Positions 6,843 through 14,633 are shown, counted from the first letter of the stretch. The stretch: 19,236 nt of DNA from UMGS1601 sp964617585 (GCA_964617585.1 CAZTXS010000027.1:1-19236); one strand, 5' to 3'. Translations and numbers: made by a program. The notes: generated by a model from the letters alone, not told the origin.

Positions 6843-7880
6843 TTAAGACGATTGTAAAATTATCTCTTCTCCTCCCGATAAGCCGCTGACTATTTCGGTA
6901 TCGCTGTCATCCTGAATTCCTATTTCAACGTCGGTTTGAATCTTAACGCCGTCGACAAGAACATCGACATAGTATTTTTCGTTTACGGTTTTAATCGCCT
7001 CGGTCGGGACAATAACAACATTCTCTTTGGAGTAAACTTCAATAGAAGCATCAATAGTTCCGCCTGAGCGGTCAAGCTTGCTCTTCTTTTTATTCGGCGT
7101 TATTACATAATAATATGAGCTGTAGCTTTCCCCGCCGTCCTTGAAAACTATATCTGTAACCTTTCCGCTTTCCGTTATTTCCCCCTGAGTCAGGGTAACG
7201 TTCGTTCCAAAGCTTACGTCGTCAAACTGTTCATCATCATATATCTCGACGCAAAGTCTTTCACCGTCCGGATTACTCATCCGGCAAAGCTGCTGACCTT
7301 CCGCCACTTGAGAACCTTTTTTGATTTCTTTGCCCTCCTCTAGTTGAATGTTAACCTCGCCTTTATAAGGCGCTTTGATTGTATAATTCTCCAGCTCGAA
7401 AAGAAGCTGATCATAAGCGTTTTGCTCAATCTGAACGTCATATTCAGCCGATGAAATCTCATTGCTGTCTGCGTCTTTATCCTTGTTAAGCTTTGTCAGC
7501 GTCTTTTTTGCCGAATCAAGTCTTAGCTTCTGTTCCTCAATCTGCTTATCTATTTCATCCGTGTTGAGCTGAGCCAGAACCTCGCCTTTTTTCACCGTTT
7601 GCCCGTCCTCAATATCAACAGATGAAACTATTCCCCCTACGCTGAATTTTATTGTATCAACATACGGATTGTCATAAACGGCTTCGTGATAATACTTTTT
7701 ATCTATAGAGCCTATTTCAGCCTCCACGGTATTGTTCCCGCCTGCTTCGTTATCATCATCAGGTAAGTATATTTCCTTTGATACGTCAGCGAAGTTATTC
7801 TGCTGATTACATCCGGCAAAGAAAACAACGCAGCTCAAAATCATTATTAACAATGCAAGCGCCCTTACGAAACCTTTCAA
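6843..7880 (-). CDS. HlyD/MacA-type efflux adaptor, predicted lipoprotein
   Basis: A 345-residue periplasmic-adaptor-type protein tethered outside the membrane. The N-terminus is a lipoprotein signal (basic start, hydrophobic core, lipobox FFAGC with Cys24). It is followed by a split biotinyl-lipoyl domain (VSSVDIEDGQTVKKGEVLAQL ... IKAPYKGEVN) flanking a short coiled-coil hairpin (about 110-165, IEEQKLRLDSAKKTLTKL), then beta-barrel and C-terminal domains. Such adaptors normally work with a MacB-type ABC transporter, but no partner is in the window. The start codon is TTG at 7880: AAAGGCGG precedes it at usable spacing, and no in-frame ATG exists before the first upstream stop. It follows hemW by 44 bases and is probably the last gene of the lepA cluster. 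The substrate is unknown. Confidence 0.83.
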   Translation of the reverse strand: MKGFVRALALLIMILSCVVFFAGCNQQNNFADVSKEIYLPDDDNEAGGNNTVEAEIGSIDKKYYHEAVYDNPYVDTIKFSVGGIVSSVDIEDGQTVKKGEVLAQLNTDEIDKQIEEQKLRLDSAKKTLTKLNKDKDADSNEISSAEYDVQIEQNAYDQLLFELENYTIKAPYKGEVNIQLEEGKEIKKGSQVAEGQQLCRMSNPDGERLCVEIYDDEQFDDVSFGTNVTLTQGEITESGKVTDIVFKDGGESYSSYYYVITPNKKKSKLDRSGGTIDASIEVYSKENVVIVPTEAIKTVNEKYYVDVLVDGVKIQTDVEIGIQDDSDTEIVSGLSGGEEIILQSS

Positions 7881-7924
7881 GAGGAATCAACCGCCTTTCA
7901 TATTTTAATATGCCGTTTAATCGC

Positions 7925-9058
7925 TTATATAAAAGAAGCTATTAACGTGTTTGAAACTAAAAATCCGCTTTTAGTCAAAGAAATATTCTTCCTGTTGGGT
8001 GAAACGTTTATAAGCTTATCACCCGACAATTCATTTAATCTCTCAGCCGAGCGGATTATATTTTTATACTTCCCTGTGCTGTCAAGCTCGCCCAGCCTGT
8101 CGACGCTTAAGCCCTCTGTCAGCCTGAGCGAAAGCATTATATATTCTTCAGCCTTATTTATATTATCATCGGTCACGCTTATCTGAGGTCTGCCGTTATT
8201 ATCAATAAATTCCTCAACGCTGCTGTTTTCAAAAAAACGCTTGCCGTCCCAATACGAATGGGCATGAGAACCAAAGCCTAAATACTCACCGCACCGCCAG
8301 TATTTAAGATTGTGTCTGCTTTCAAAGCCCGGTTTAGAAAAATTCGAGATTTCATACTGATTAAATCCCCTTTCTTCAAGAGAATCACACATCATCAGGT
8401 ATCTTTCTGACATTTCGTCATCGTCCGCAATGCTTTTCTTTAAGCTTTCATCTTTAGTTATCATGGAGCAAAGAGGCGTATTTTCCTCAACCTTTAACAT
8501 ATAAGCTGAAATATGACTCACAGGAAGAGAAGTAATCTTATCTATTGAATATAACAAGCTTTCACCCGTCTGATTTAAAATCCCTGCCATAATATCCGCC
8601 GATATATTTGAAAAGCCTGCTCTTTCAGCGTTCAGAACCGCTTCCTCCGCCTGCTTGAAATTGTGAAGCCGTGACAAAGCAGACAGCTCGCTGTTAACGG
8701 CTGACTGAATCCCAAAGGAAATTCTGTTAAACCCGCCGTTATAAAGCTCCCTAAGGCTCTCATATGTAACGGTGCAGGGATTCGCTTCAACCGTAATTTC
8801 CGAATCATTCGAAACATTGAAGCTGTTTTTTATAGCTTCCAGAACCGAAACCAGAGCACTGCTCCTAAGCGTCGTGGGAGTGCCCCCTCCGAAATAAATA
8901 GTATCAGCCATTAAAGCCTTATCCGACCTTAAAGCAATATTATTTTTTAAAGCTTCCGCATAATCCTGCGACAGCTTTTCATCAAAACGCATCGAATAAA
9001 AATCACAATAAATACATTTCCGTCTGCAAAACGGAATATGAACATAAATTCCGCACAT
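7925..9058 (-). CDS. hemW: HemW, radical SAM heme chaperone (HemN-like)
   Basis: A cytoplasmic radical SAM protein, 377 residues, with the [4Fe-4S] motif C11-x3-C15-x2-C18 (PFCRRKCIYCDF) and the SAM-binding GGGTPTTL. The HemN-like C-terminal domain follows (SHNLKYWRCGEYLGFGSHAHS). Members placed after lepA are mostly HemW, a heme-binding chaperone, and not true coproporphyrinogen dehydrogenases, although older annotations say hemN. The frame is open to an ATG at 9106, but the ATG at 9058 has AAGGA at good spacing and gives the family's standard GIYVHIPFC start. The gene begins 10 bases after the small membrane protein's stop. The conserved lepA-hemW neighbourhood is known from other Firmicutes. 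Confidence 0.92.
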   Translation of the reverse strand: MCGIYVHIPFCRRKCIYCDFYSMRFDEKLSQDYAEALKNNIALRSDKALMADTIYFGGGTPTTLRSSALVSVLEAIKNSFNVSNDSEITVEANPCTVTYESLRELYNGGFNRISFGIQSAVNSELSALSRLHNFKQAEEAVLNAERAGFSNISADIMAGILNQTGESLLYSIDKITSLPVSHISAYMLKVEENTPLCSMITKDESLKKSIADDDEMSERYLMMCDSLEERGFNQYEISNFSKPGFESRHNLKYWRCGEYLGFGSHAHSYWDGKRFFENSSVEEFIDNNGRPQISVTDDNINKAEEYIMLSLRLTEGLSVDRLGELDSTGKYKNIIRSAERLNELSGDKLINVSPNRKNISLTKSGFLVSNTLIASFI

Positions 9059-9068
9059 TAATTTTTCC

Positions 9069-9548
9069 TTAATCTTCTTCGCTTTCAGGTTCGTCATCAA
9101 AGGCATTTTCTATATAGTTCTTTGCTGCGAGCTGATTACCTTTAAGCTTATTAACAAGCTTATGAAATCCGAATTTCAGCAAGCATATCAGATAAGCGGA
9201 AATTAATATCAGCGCCGCCGATATATAATAATTAAAGTGCTCTGTATAGGTTAATTCAAAATACTTTGAATTTTCAGTCAGAAAATCATAAACAAGCTCA
9301 TGAATAGGAATATACAGACACAGCCCCAAAATTGAAGTCATGGCAATCATAACCGTTACGCCTAAAAACGCCTGTTTAAGCTCAAACGCAGATATTCTGA
9401 GCGCCGCAATAACAACAAGAATCAACAGCAGCAAAACCGAAAATGTTTTTCCGATATTTGCATAGCTTTCGTGTATAAGCGGCAGCAAAACTGCGCCTGT
9501 AAAGCCATAGGCGAGCGAACGTTTCATTACACTTTGAATATTTGTCAT
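9069..9548 (-). CDS. Small membrane protein of unknown function between lepA and hemW
   Basis: I do not recognise this 159-residue protein. It has about four hydrophobic segments: roughly residues 12-25, 36-53, 60-82 and 107-125. An amphipathic stretch with polar and aromatic residues (NSKYFELTYTEHFNYY) precedes the last one. The C-terminal tail is charged and acidic (DDEPESEED). The frame can start at a GTG (9554), but the ATG at 9548 has GGGGTG before it and is preferred. It starts 39 bases after the lepA stop and ends 10 bases before hemW, so it is surely co-transcribed. No catalytic motif is visible. It could be a transport or stress-related inner membrane protein. Confidence 0.8.
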   Translation of the reverse strand: MTNIQSVMKRSLAYGFTGAVLLPLIHESYANIGKTFSVLLLLILVVIAALRISAFELKQAFLGVTVMIAMTSILGLCLYIPIHELVYDFLTENSKYFELTYTEHFNYYISAALILISAYLICLLKFGFHKLVNKLKGNQLAAKNYIENAFDDEPESEED

Positions 9549-9587
9549 AATCACACCCCAAAATCAACCTGCCGCCGCAAAAATGCG

Positions 9588-11390
9588 TTACTCGTCCAGC
9601 TTAAGCACGCTCATAAACGCTTCCTGCGGCACTTCAACCGAGCCTAACTGACGCATCTTTTTCTTTCCTTCCTTCTGTTTTTCAAGAAGCTTCTTCTTTC
9701 TCGTTATATCTCCGCCGTAACACTTTGCCAAAACGTCCTTACGCATAGCTTTAACTGTTTCTCTTGCAATAATTTTTCCTCCGATTGCCGCCTGAACAGG
9801 TACTTCAAAAAGCTGACGGGGAATTGTTTCTTTAAGCTTTTCACAGATTCGCCGACCTCTTGCGTAAGCCTTATCCGAATGAACAATGAACGAAAGCGCA
9901 TCGACAACATCGCCGTTGAGCAAAATATCAAGCTTAACCAAACGGCTTTCCTCATAGCCCTTAATTTCATAATCGAATGAAGCATAGCCCTTAGTTCGTG
10001 ATTTGAGCGCATCAAAAAAATCGTATACAATTTCATTCAGCGGAAGCTCATAATGCAAATCAACTCTTGTTTCATCGATATATTTCATATCTTTAAATGT
10101 GCCTCGTCTGTCCTGACAAAGCTCCATAATATTCCCCACAAAATCGCTCGGAGCCAGAATATGAGCGCTTACCACAGGCTCTTCGGCTTTCTCAATTAAT
10201 CCGGGATCGGGATAATTGGTAGGGTTGTCTATATATAAAACCTCGCCGTTTGTCATTGTTACCTTATAAATAACCGATGGAGCGGTAGTTATCAGGTCGA
10301 GATTATATTCACGCTCCAATCTTTCTGCGATTATTTCCATATGCAAAAGTCCCAAAAAACCGCATCTGAATCCAAAACCGAGAGCAATAGACGTTTCCGG
10401 TTCAAAAGACAGCGAAGCGTCGTTAAGCCTCAGCTTTTCGAGAGCGTCACGCAAATCGGGATATTTAGCTCCGTCAGTAGGATATATACCTGAATAAACC
10501 ATTGGATTGACTTTCTTATATCCCTCCAGCGGCTCGGAGCAGGGATGCTCAACCGACGTTACTGTATCGCCCACACGGGTATCGCCTATATCCTTTATAG
10601 AAGCTGCTATATAACCAACCTCTCCTGCTTTAAGCTCACCCGACGGCACTAGGCTTGTCGCTCCCATATAACCTATTTCAACAGTCTGAAACTGCGCTCC
10701 CGTAGCGAAAAGCTTTATAGTTTCGCCCACCTTAAGCGTTCCGTCCTTAACCCTTACAAATATTATTACTCCTTTATACTGATCATAATAGCTGTCAAAT
10801 ATAAGAGCCTTCAGCGGAGCTTCGTCATCGCCTTTTGGAGCGGGAATGTCAACGATTACCCTCTCTAAAACCTCTTCGATGTTAGTTCCCATCTTCGCTG
10901 AGATTCTGGGTGCGTCAAGAGCGGGTATACCTATAACGTTTTCAATTTCCTCACAGGCGCTTTCGGGGTCCGCACTGGGCAGGTCAATTTTATTTACCAC
11001 CGGCAAAACCTCCAGGTCATGCTCTATAGCAAGATAAGTGTTAGCAAGCGTCTGGGCCTCTATTCCCTGAGAAGCGTCAACAACTAAAATTGCGCCCTCA
11101 CAAGCAGCGAGCGAACGCGAAACCTCATAGTTAAAGTCAACGTGTCCGGGAGTGTCTATCAGATTAAAAACATAGACTTCACCGTTTTTAGCCTTATAAT
11201 TCAATCTTACAGCTCTTGCCTTTATAGTTATTCCCCGTTCACGTTCTATATCCATATTATCCAATAGCTGTTCTTCCATATCACGAAGCTCAACAGAGGA
11301 AGTAAGCTCTAAAATTCTGTCCGCTAAAGTAGACTTGCCATGATCGATATGTGCAATTATACAGAAATTTCTGACATTATCTTTTTTCAT
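9588..11390 (-). CDS. lepA: Elongation factor 4 (LepA), back-translocating GTPase
   Basis: A 600-residue ribosomal GTPase of the EF-G class, full length. All G motifs are present: G1 AHIDHGKST (13-21), G2 RERGITIKARAVRL, G3 DTPGHVDF and G4 NKIDLPSADP. Domains II, III and V follow (FRCGFLGLLHMEII is typical). The LepA-specific C-terminal domain ends with CYGGDITRKKKLLEKQKEGKKKMR, which contacts the ribosome. LepA promotes ribosome back-translocation and assembly under ionic stress. It is first in the minus-strand cluster lepA, membrane protein, hemW, hlyD-type gene. The promoter at 11430-11458 is close by and its -10 box overlaps a perfect 17-base palindrome. The RBS (GGAC before ATAAAAA) is weak compared with its neighbours. 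Confidence 0.97.
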   Translation of the reverse strand: MKKDNVRNFCIIAHIDHGKSTLADRILELTSSVELRDMEEQLLDNMDIERERGITIKARAVRLNYKAKNGEVYVFNLIDTPGHVDFNYEVSRSLAACEGAILVVDASQGIEAQTLANTYLAIEHDLEVLPVVNKIDLPSADPESACEEIENVIGIPALDAPRISAKMGTNIEEVLERVIVDIPAPKGDDEAPLKALIFDSYYDQYKGVIIFVRVKDGTLKVGETIKLFATGAQFQTVEIGYMGATSLVPSGELKAGEVGYIAASIKDIGDTRVGDTVTSVEHPCSEPLEGYKKVNPMVYSGIYPTDGAKYPDLRDALEKLRLNDASLSFEPETSIALGFGFRCGFLGLLHMEIIAERLEREYNLDLITTAPSVIYKVTMTNGEVLYIDNPTNYPDPGLIEKAEEPVVSAHILAPSDFVGNIMELCQDRRGTFKDMKYIDETRVDLHYELPLNEIVYDFFDALKSRTKGYASFDYEIKGYEESRLVKLDILLNGDVVDALSFIVHSDKAYARGRRICEKLKETIPRQLFEVPVQAAIGGKIIARETVKAMRKDVLAKCYGGDITRKKKLLEKQKEGKKKMRQLGSVEVPQEAFMSVLKLDE

Positions 11391-11418
11391 TTTTTATCGT
11401 CCAATCATAATTATCGAA

Positions 11419-11435
11419 TATACTAAATTAGTATA
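11419..11435. promoter_or_regulatory. Perfect palindrome over the lepA -10 box (operator candidate)
   Basis: TATACTAAATTAGTATA is a perfect dyad: arms of 8 bases around a central A. On the minus strand its first 6 bases are the -10 element TATACT and the rest covers the start region. A repressor bound here would block the lepA cluster promoter. No matching regulator is identified; the XRE gene in this window is one possibility but untested. Confidence 0.4.
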
Positions 11436-11458
11436 CCATAAAACAAACAAAAATTCAA
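11430..11458 (-). promoter_or_regulatory. Sigma-A promoter of the lepA cluster
   Basis: On the minus strand TTGAAT (11453-11458) and TATACT (11430-11435) are separated by 17 bases. Expected start near 11423 leaves a leader of about 33 bases. Confidence 0.7.
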
Positions 11459-11574
11459 TATTGAGAAATCTTCCAGAGTGAAAATAGTTGTAGCATTACA
11501 ATAGATGTAAGACCGAAAGGTATAAAAAAGCGATTGGATAAGTTAGAATAAGTCAATAAAACACAAAAATCCAA

Positions 11575-11606
11575 AAACCCCGACGAGAGTTATCTCACCG
11601 GGGTTT
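11575..11606 (-). terminator. Rho-independent terminator upstream of lepA
   Basis: Arms AAACCCCG (11575-11582) and CGGGGTTT (11599-11606) enclose an inner GAGA/TCTC stem with loop GTTA. On the minus strand a U-rich run (TTTTTGGATTTTTGTGTTTT) follows. It would stop transcripts from the LRR gene or the RNA structures before lepA. Confidence 0.85.
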
Positions 11607-11665
11607 AAGAATTGACTTTCCTAAAATAATAAACATAGCTTAAGAAATTCATTTCCTTAAGTCAG

Positions 11666-11731
11666 AAAAGCAACCGGGCGATTGCTTTAATTGAAACAGC
11701 CGCTTTGCCTCCCTTTGGATAATTTGCCCTT
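11666..11731 (-). ncRNA. GEMM-like RNA, possible c-di-GMP-I riboswitch or remnant
   Basis: On the minus strand, in the order seen in the c-di-GMP-I aptamer, are GGGCAAA, then GGGAGGCAAAGC (consensus GGGACGCAAAGC), then GCCCGGTTGC (like AGCCGGGTTGCC). AAGGGCAA (11724-11731) can pair with TTGCTTTT (11666-11673) as P1, with two G-U pairs. TCC/GGA around AAAG gives a short P1b, and GCG...CGC with an inner GCTGTT/AAAGC stem gives the second arm. P1b is shorter than usual and the arm lacks an obvious tetraloop receptor. The 3' part can instead fold as hairpin AAAGCAATC/GGTTGCTTT, an alternative terminator-like form. No gene lies directly downstream before the terminator at 11575-11606. Confidence 0.38.
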
Positions 11732-11770
11732 TCAGGCTATATTTAGGAATAATTTAGAAGGTTAGTTTCT

Positions 11771-11816
11771 CTGCCGTTTCAGAAAGCTTGTTTTATTTCA
11801 AGCTTTCCGAAGGCAG
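11771..11816. other. Long hairpin in the LRR 3' region
   Basis: CTGCC (11771-11775) pairs with GGCAG (11812-11816). Beyond an internal loop, GAAAGCTTG (11782-11790) pairs perfectly with CAAGCTTTC (11799-11807), leaving an 8-base loop. It lies 22 bases past the LRR stop codon and has no U-tract, so it looks like a stabilising 3' element or part of a larger RNA with the GEMM-like structure, and less like a terminator. A perfect GCAACGTTGC palindrome sits beside it at 11824-11833. Confidence 0.5.
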
Positions 11817-11837
11817 ACTGAATGCAACGTTGCGTTG

Positions 11838-13115
11838 CTATTTTACTTTAACCTTTCTGAGCTTTTTATTCCATGCGCTGTATACCTTTATTTTTTTATC
11901 CTCGGCGTTTTTGTAGGCAGTATAAGCTCTTACCCTTACATAGTAAGTCTTTTTGCTCTTTATCTTACTGTTCTTGACAGTGAGCTTTTTCTTAGACGTA
12001 GTTTTATCAACAATGTTTTTCTTGAAATTCTTTTTTGTCGATATTTGTATCTGATAGCCTTTAGCTTTCTTAACCTTCTTCCATGAAACGGTTATTTTTT
12101 TCTTTGCCTTGCTTTTGACTGTTAATTTTGTTATCTTAGCTTGCTTCATAGCCTTTTCAGCGGCTTTCGCTTTTACCGCCGCCTTACTTGCCTGTTTGCT
12201 TGCCGATATGCTTGCTTTTTCACTTGGTGATTTGGTTGTTTTGGTTGTTGCAGTTGTATTAGAAGTCGGTATATACGGGTTATTGCTTTTGCCTATAGCT
12301 TTAAAGTTTGAAAAAGCGTCTTCAAAATTCAGTCCTCTTAATTCACAGTAATCTTGCATATATTTTTCAAGAACACCGCCGCTGTAGTAATATACAATAG
12401 TAGTTTTAGGGAAAGATGATTCATAAATAGTTGTTACACTATCGGGAATTGTTACTTCTGTTAAGCTTGTGCAATTTTTAAACGCACCACATCCAATTTC
12501 TATAACACCGTTCGGAATAGCTACGCTTGTTAAGCTTGTGCAATCTTCAAAAGTATAATCTCCTGTACTTGTTAAGCTGTCCGGAAGGGTTATTTCCGTT
12601 AAGCTTGTGCAATATGCAAAAGCATTATCACATATGGTTGTTACGCCGTCGGGAACAGTTACGCTGACTAAGCCTGAGCAATATTGAAAAGCCCACTTAC
12701 CTATAGTCGTAACACTGTTGGGAATTTCGATTTCCTTTAAGCTTTTACAACTTGAAAAGCAACTATTACCTATGCCGGTTAAGCTGTCAGGCAAGGACAC
12801 ACTTTTTAAACTACCAAAAAGAGAAAACGCACCATTATTAAGTTTCGTAATGCCGTTTTCAACTACTACGTTTTTTGCACTTGCAAACGAAGGATAATAA
12901 TCCGGAAACATTACGCCATAGTCATATGTCGATCCCGTACCTGAAAGAGTAAGGGTGTCGGTATCATAATCATATGTCCATGTAACGTTTGCGCCGCAAG
13001 TGCCGCTTTCCGTATCGGCAGAGGCGGTTATAGGAATAATACCGATAAGGCTGATTGTCATTGTTATCGCCGTCAGGGCGCTTATAAGCTTTTTCATATT
13101 TTTCATATTTTTCAT
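11838..13115 (-). CDS. Secreted BspA-like leucine-rich repeat protein with Fn3-like tail
   Basis: A 425-residue secreted surface protein. The N-terminus has a signal peptide ending near residue 33 (ITASA). Six or so LRR_5 repeats of 23 residues run from about 75 to 235, each with the pattern CTSLTEVTIPDSVTTIG-x-AF. A low-complexity Ala/Lys/Ser linker (about 290-325) leads into a lysine-rich fibronectin type III-like domain (ITVSWKKVKKAKGYQIQIS ... YYVRVRAY). No sortase motif, dockerin or S-layer domain is present, so retention may rely on the strongly basic tail. Such proteins mediate adhesion or host and glycan contact in gut bacteria, but the ligand is not predictable. Start: three tandem ATG codons in ATGAAAAAT repeats; AAAGGA fits the first. 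It lies 60 bases after the beta-helix gene. A TATAAT at 13150-13155 with a poor -35 may be an internal promoter. Confidence 0.85.
   Translation of the reverse strand: MKNMKNMKKLISALTAITMTISLIGIIPITASADTESGTCGANVTWTYDYDTDTLTLSGTGSTYDYGVMFPDYYPSFASAKNVVVENGITKLNNGAFSLFGSLKSVSLPDSLTGIGNSCFSSCKSLKEIEIPNSVTTIGKWAFQYCSGLVSVTVPDGVTTICDNAFAYCTSLTEITLPDSLTSTGDYTFEDCTSLTSVAIPNGVIEIGCGAFKNCTSLTEVTIPDSVTTIYESSFPKTTIVYYYSGGVLEKYMQDYCELRGLNFEDAFSNFKAIGKSNNPYIPTSNTTATTKTTKSPSEKASISASKQASKAAVKAKAAEKAMKQAKITKLTVKSKAKKKITVSWKKVKKAKGYQIQISTKKNFKKNIVDKTTSKKKLTVKNSKIKSKKTYYVRVRAYTAYKNAEDKKIKVYSAWNKKLRKVKVK
12460..12613. repeat. 69-base periodic repeats inside the LRR coding region
   Basis: The 16-mer GTTAAGCTTGTGCAAT recurs exactly at 12460-12475, 12529-12544 and 12598-12613, a spacing of 69 bases, or one 23-residue LRR unit. 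Identical DNA in three consecutive units points to recent unit duplication or gene conversion. Confidence 0.85.
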
Positions 13116-13175
13116 ATTAATTTATCCTTTCACTTTCTATGTCAATCACATTATACAATATTTTGTAATAAGTGT

Positions 13176-14372
13176 TTATCTTTTGTAAAGCTTGTTGTTA
13201 GTTTTTACTATTAGTTTTACGGCTGAGCTGCTTACGGCAAGTGCTACGCTTTTTCCTTTATAAGCATAACACTTATTGTTCTTGACAATTGCTTTTTTAT
13301 ATTTGGAAGATTTAAGTGAAGCTATCTGTATTCCCTGCCTTCCGCCTTTAACTGTGTTGCCTGAAACTTTTAAGGTCGCTTTGCTTAAGGAGCTCGTTGA
13401 ACCTTGTGCAATAATATTTAGGCCTACTGAATATGACTCGCTTGTTCGTGTTGAATTGGAGGTGATTTTGTTGTTTTTAACCGTTGCGTTTTTTACATTA
13501 AAGAGAGCAAGTCCTTCTGCACTTTTACCTATAATAGTGTTTCTCTTTATTGTTATGTTGTTATGAAATTTGTTTTTATACTTGTCTTCAAGCGAAGCAA
13601 AATTTGCGCATATGCCTCGACTTCCAACAACGGTATTTTTAATGATTTTAATATTTTGACATGTCTGACCATTTACATATTTTGCTCCGTATTGTACCAA
13701 TCCGGGAGCAGTACGAGGAGTTGCCACGTCAATTTGAATCGCTTCTTCAACGGAGTTTGAAGATTTCTTGCCCAATGCTTTTACAGTACAATTTTCTACA
13801 GTTACATTTTTCATGGCTATCAATTCTATTCCATGTCCTGAATAGTTGGTATAAATAGTTGCGTTCTTAATTTTAACATTTTTGCCATGAGCAAAACGCA
13901 TCATAGTACAAGTACTGTTTGCTGTTGAAGCGTTTTTCCAAAGGCCTCCGTTTATAGTTATATTTTTCACAGAGTTATAATTTAAAGCGTCTGCCTCTGT
14001 TAAGAATATTCCCTTGCTTTTATCCGTCTGTATTATCGTAGCCCCTTTTGCATTGATGGTTGTGTTGCTTCCCAAAGTAATATAATATTCAATAGGTACT
14101 TTAGAGCCGCTGGGTATAATAACAGTTTTTTTCTTATCATTGTTGCAAAGTTGATTTAATGCATTTGCATTCAACCTTGCCGCACTAACCCCGCTTACTG
14201 ATTTTGTTTGAGGATTGAAAATAATGTTTCCATCCTCATCATAAGTTCCAATAACAATCTTATGAACTCCGATAATTTCATCTCCTGCTTTTGCTGTTGC
14301 TATCGGTACGGCTGCAAGCATATTCATAATTATTGCGGTTACTGCAAATAAACTAATTATTGTTTTTTTCAT
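13176..14372 (-). CDS. Secreted right-handed beta-helix protein (pectate-lyase-like fold)
   Basis: A 398-residue secreted protein with a signal peptide (MKKTIISLFAVTAIIMNMLAA, cleaved near ATAKA). The body has many parallel beta-helix turns, with short beta strands and Asn/Val ladders (NVTVENCTVKA, NITIKRNTIIGKS, NATVKNNKITSNS). This resembles polysaccharide lyase or tailspike-type solenoids. An exposed mid region, GHGIELIAMKN ... EEAIQIDVA, is where such enzymes often keep acidic catalytic residues, but no lyase or hydrolase signature is certain. The C-terminus is basic. The frame runs up to 14480, but the ATG at 14372 has AAAGGA before it and begins the signal peptide. A strong promoter lies just upstream, and the LRR gene follows 60 bases on; the two probably act at the cell surface together. 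Confidence 0.82.
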   Translation of the reverse strand: MKKTIISLFAVTAIIMNMLAAVPIATAKAGDEIIGVHKIVIGTYDEDGNIIFNPQTKSVSGVSAARLNANALNQLCNNDKKKTVIIPSGSKVPIEYYITLGSNTTINAKGATIIQTDKSKGIFLTEADALNYNSVKNITINGGLWKNASTANSTCTMMRFAHGKNVKIKNATIYTNYSGHGIELIAMKNVTVENCTVKALGKKSSNSVEEAIQIDVATPRTAPGLVQYGAKYVNGQTCQNIKIIKNTVVGSRGICANFASLEDKYKNKFHNNITIKRNTIIGKSAEGLALFNVKNATVKNNKITSNSTRTSESYSVGLNIIAQGSTSSLSKATLKVSGNTVKGGRQGIQIASLKSSKYKKAIVKNNKCYAYKGKSVALAVSSSAVKLIVKTNNKLYKR

Positions 14373-14406
14373 ATTGGTCGTTCCTTTCACTGTTTTTGTT
14401 AATTTG

Positions 14407-14434
14407 ATTATATCTCTTTTTTGGAAAATGTCAA
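14407..14434 (-). promoter_or_regulatory. Consensus sigma-A promoter of the beta-helix gene
   Basis: On the minus strand TTGACA (14429-14434) and TATAAT (14407-14412) are separated by 16 bases. The start would be near 14400, giving a 28-base leader with the RBS. It probably also drives the LRR gene. Confidence 0.8.
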
Positions 14435-14450
14435 TAAAAATATTTTGATT

Positions 14451-14468
14451 AGTACAATTATTTGTACT
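14451..14468. promoter_or_regulatory. Inverted repeat upstream of the beta-helix promoter
   Basis: AGTACAATTATTTGTACT has perfect 7-base arms around TTAT. It lies 16 bases upstream of the -35 box, a usual place for an activator site. The binding protein is unknown. Confidence 0.35.
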
Positions 14469-14633
14469 GTAAAATCGCATTTTTCATTACAAACTGCTAA
14501 TTTCGACTTAATTCGACTGTATGATTTATTCTTTTAAGTCTTAAAACGCCGTCTATACTTTTAAATATCGATTTTCCTTTCCTTTTGGCTTCTTTGCTAT
14601 TATAACCATATCATAATTGCAAGGTGGGTTTCA

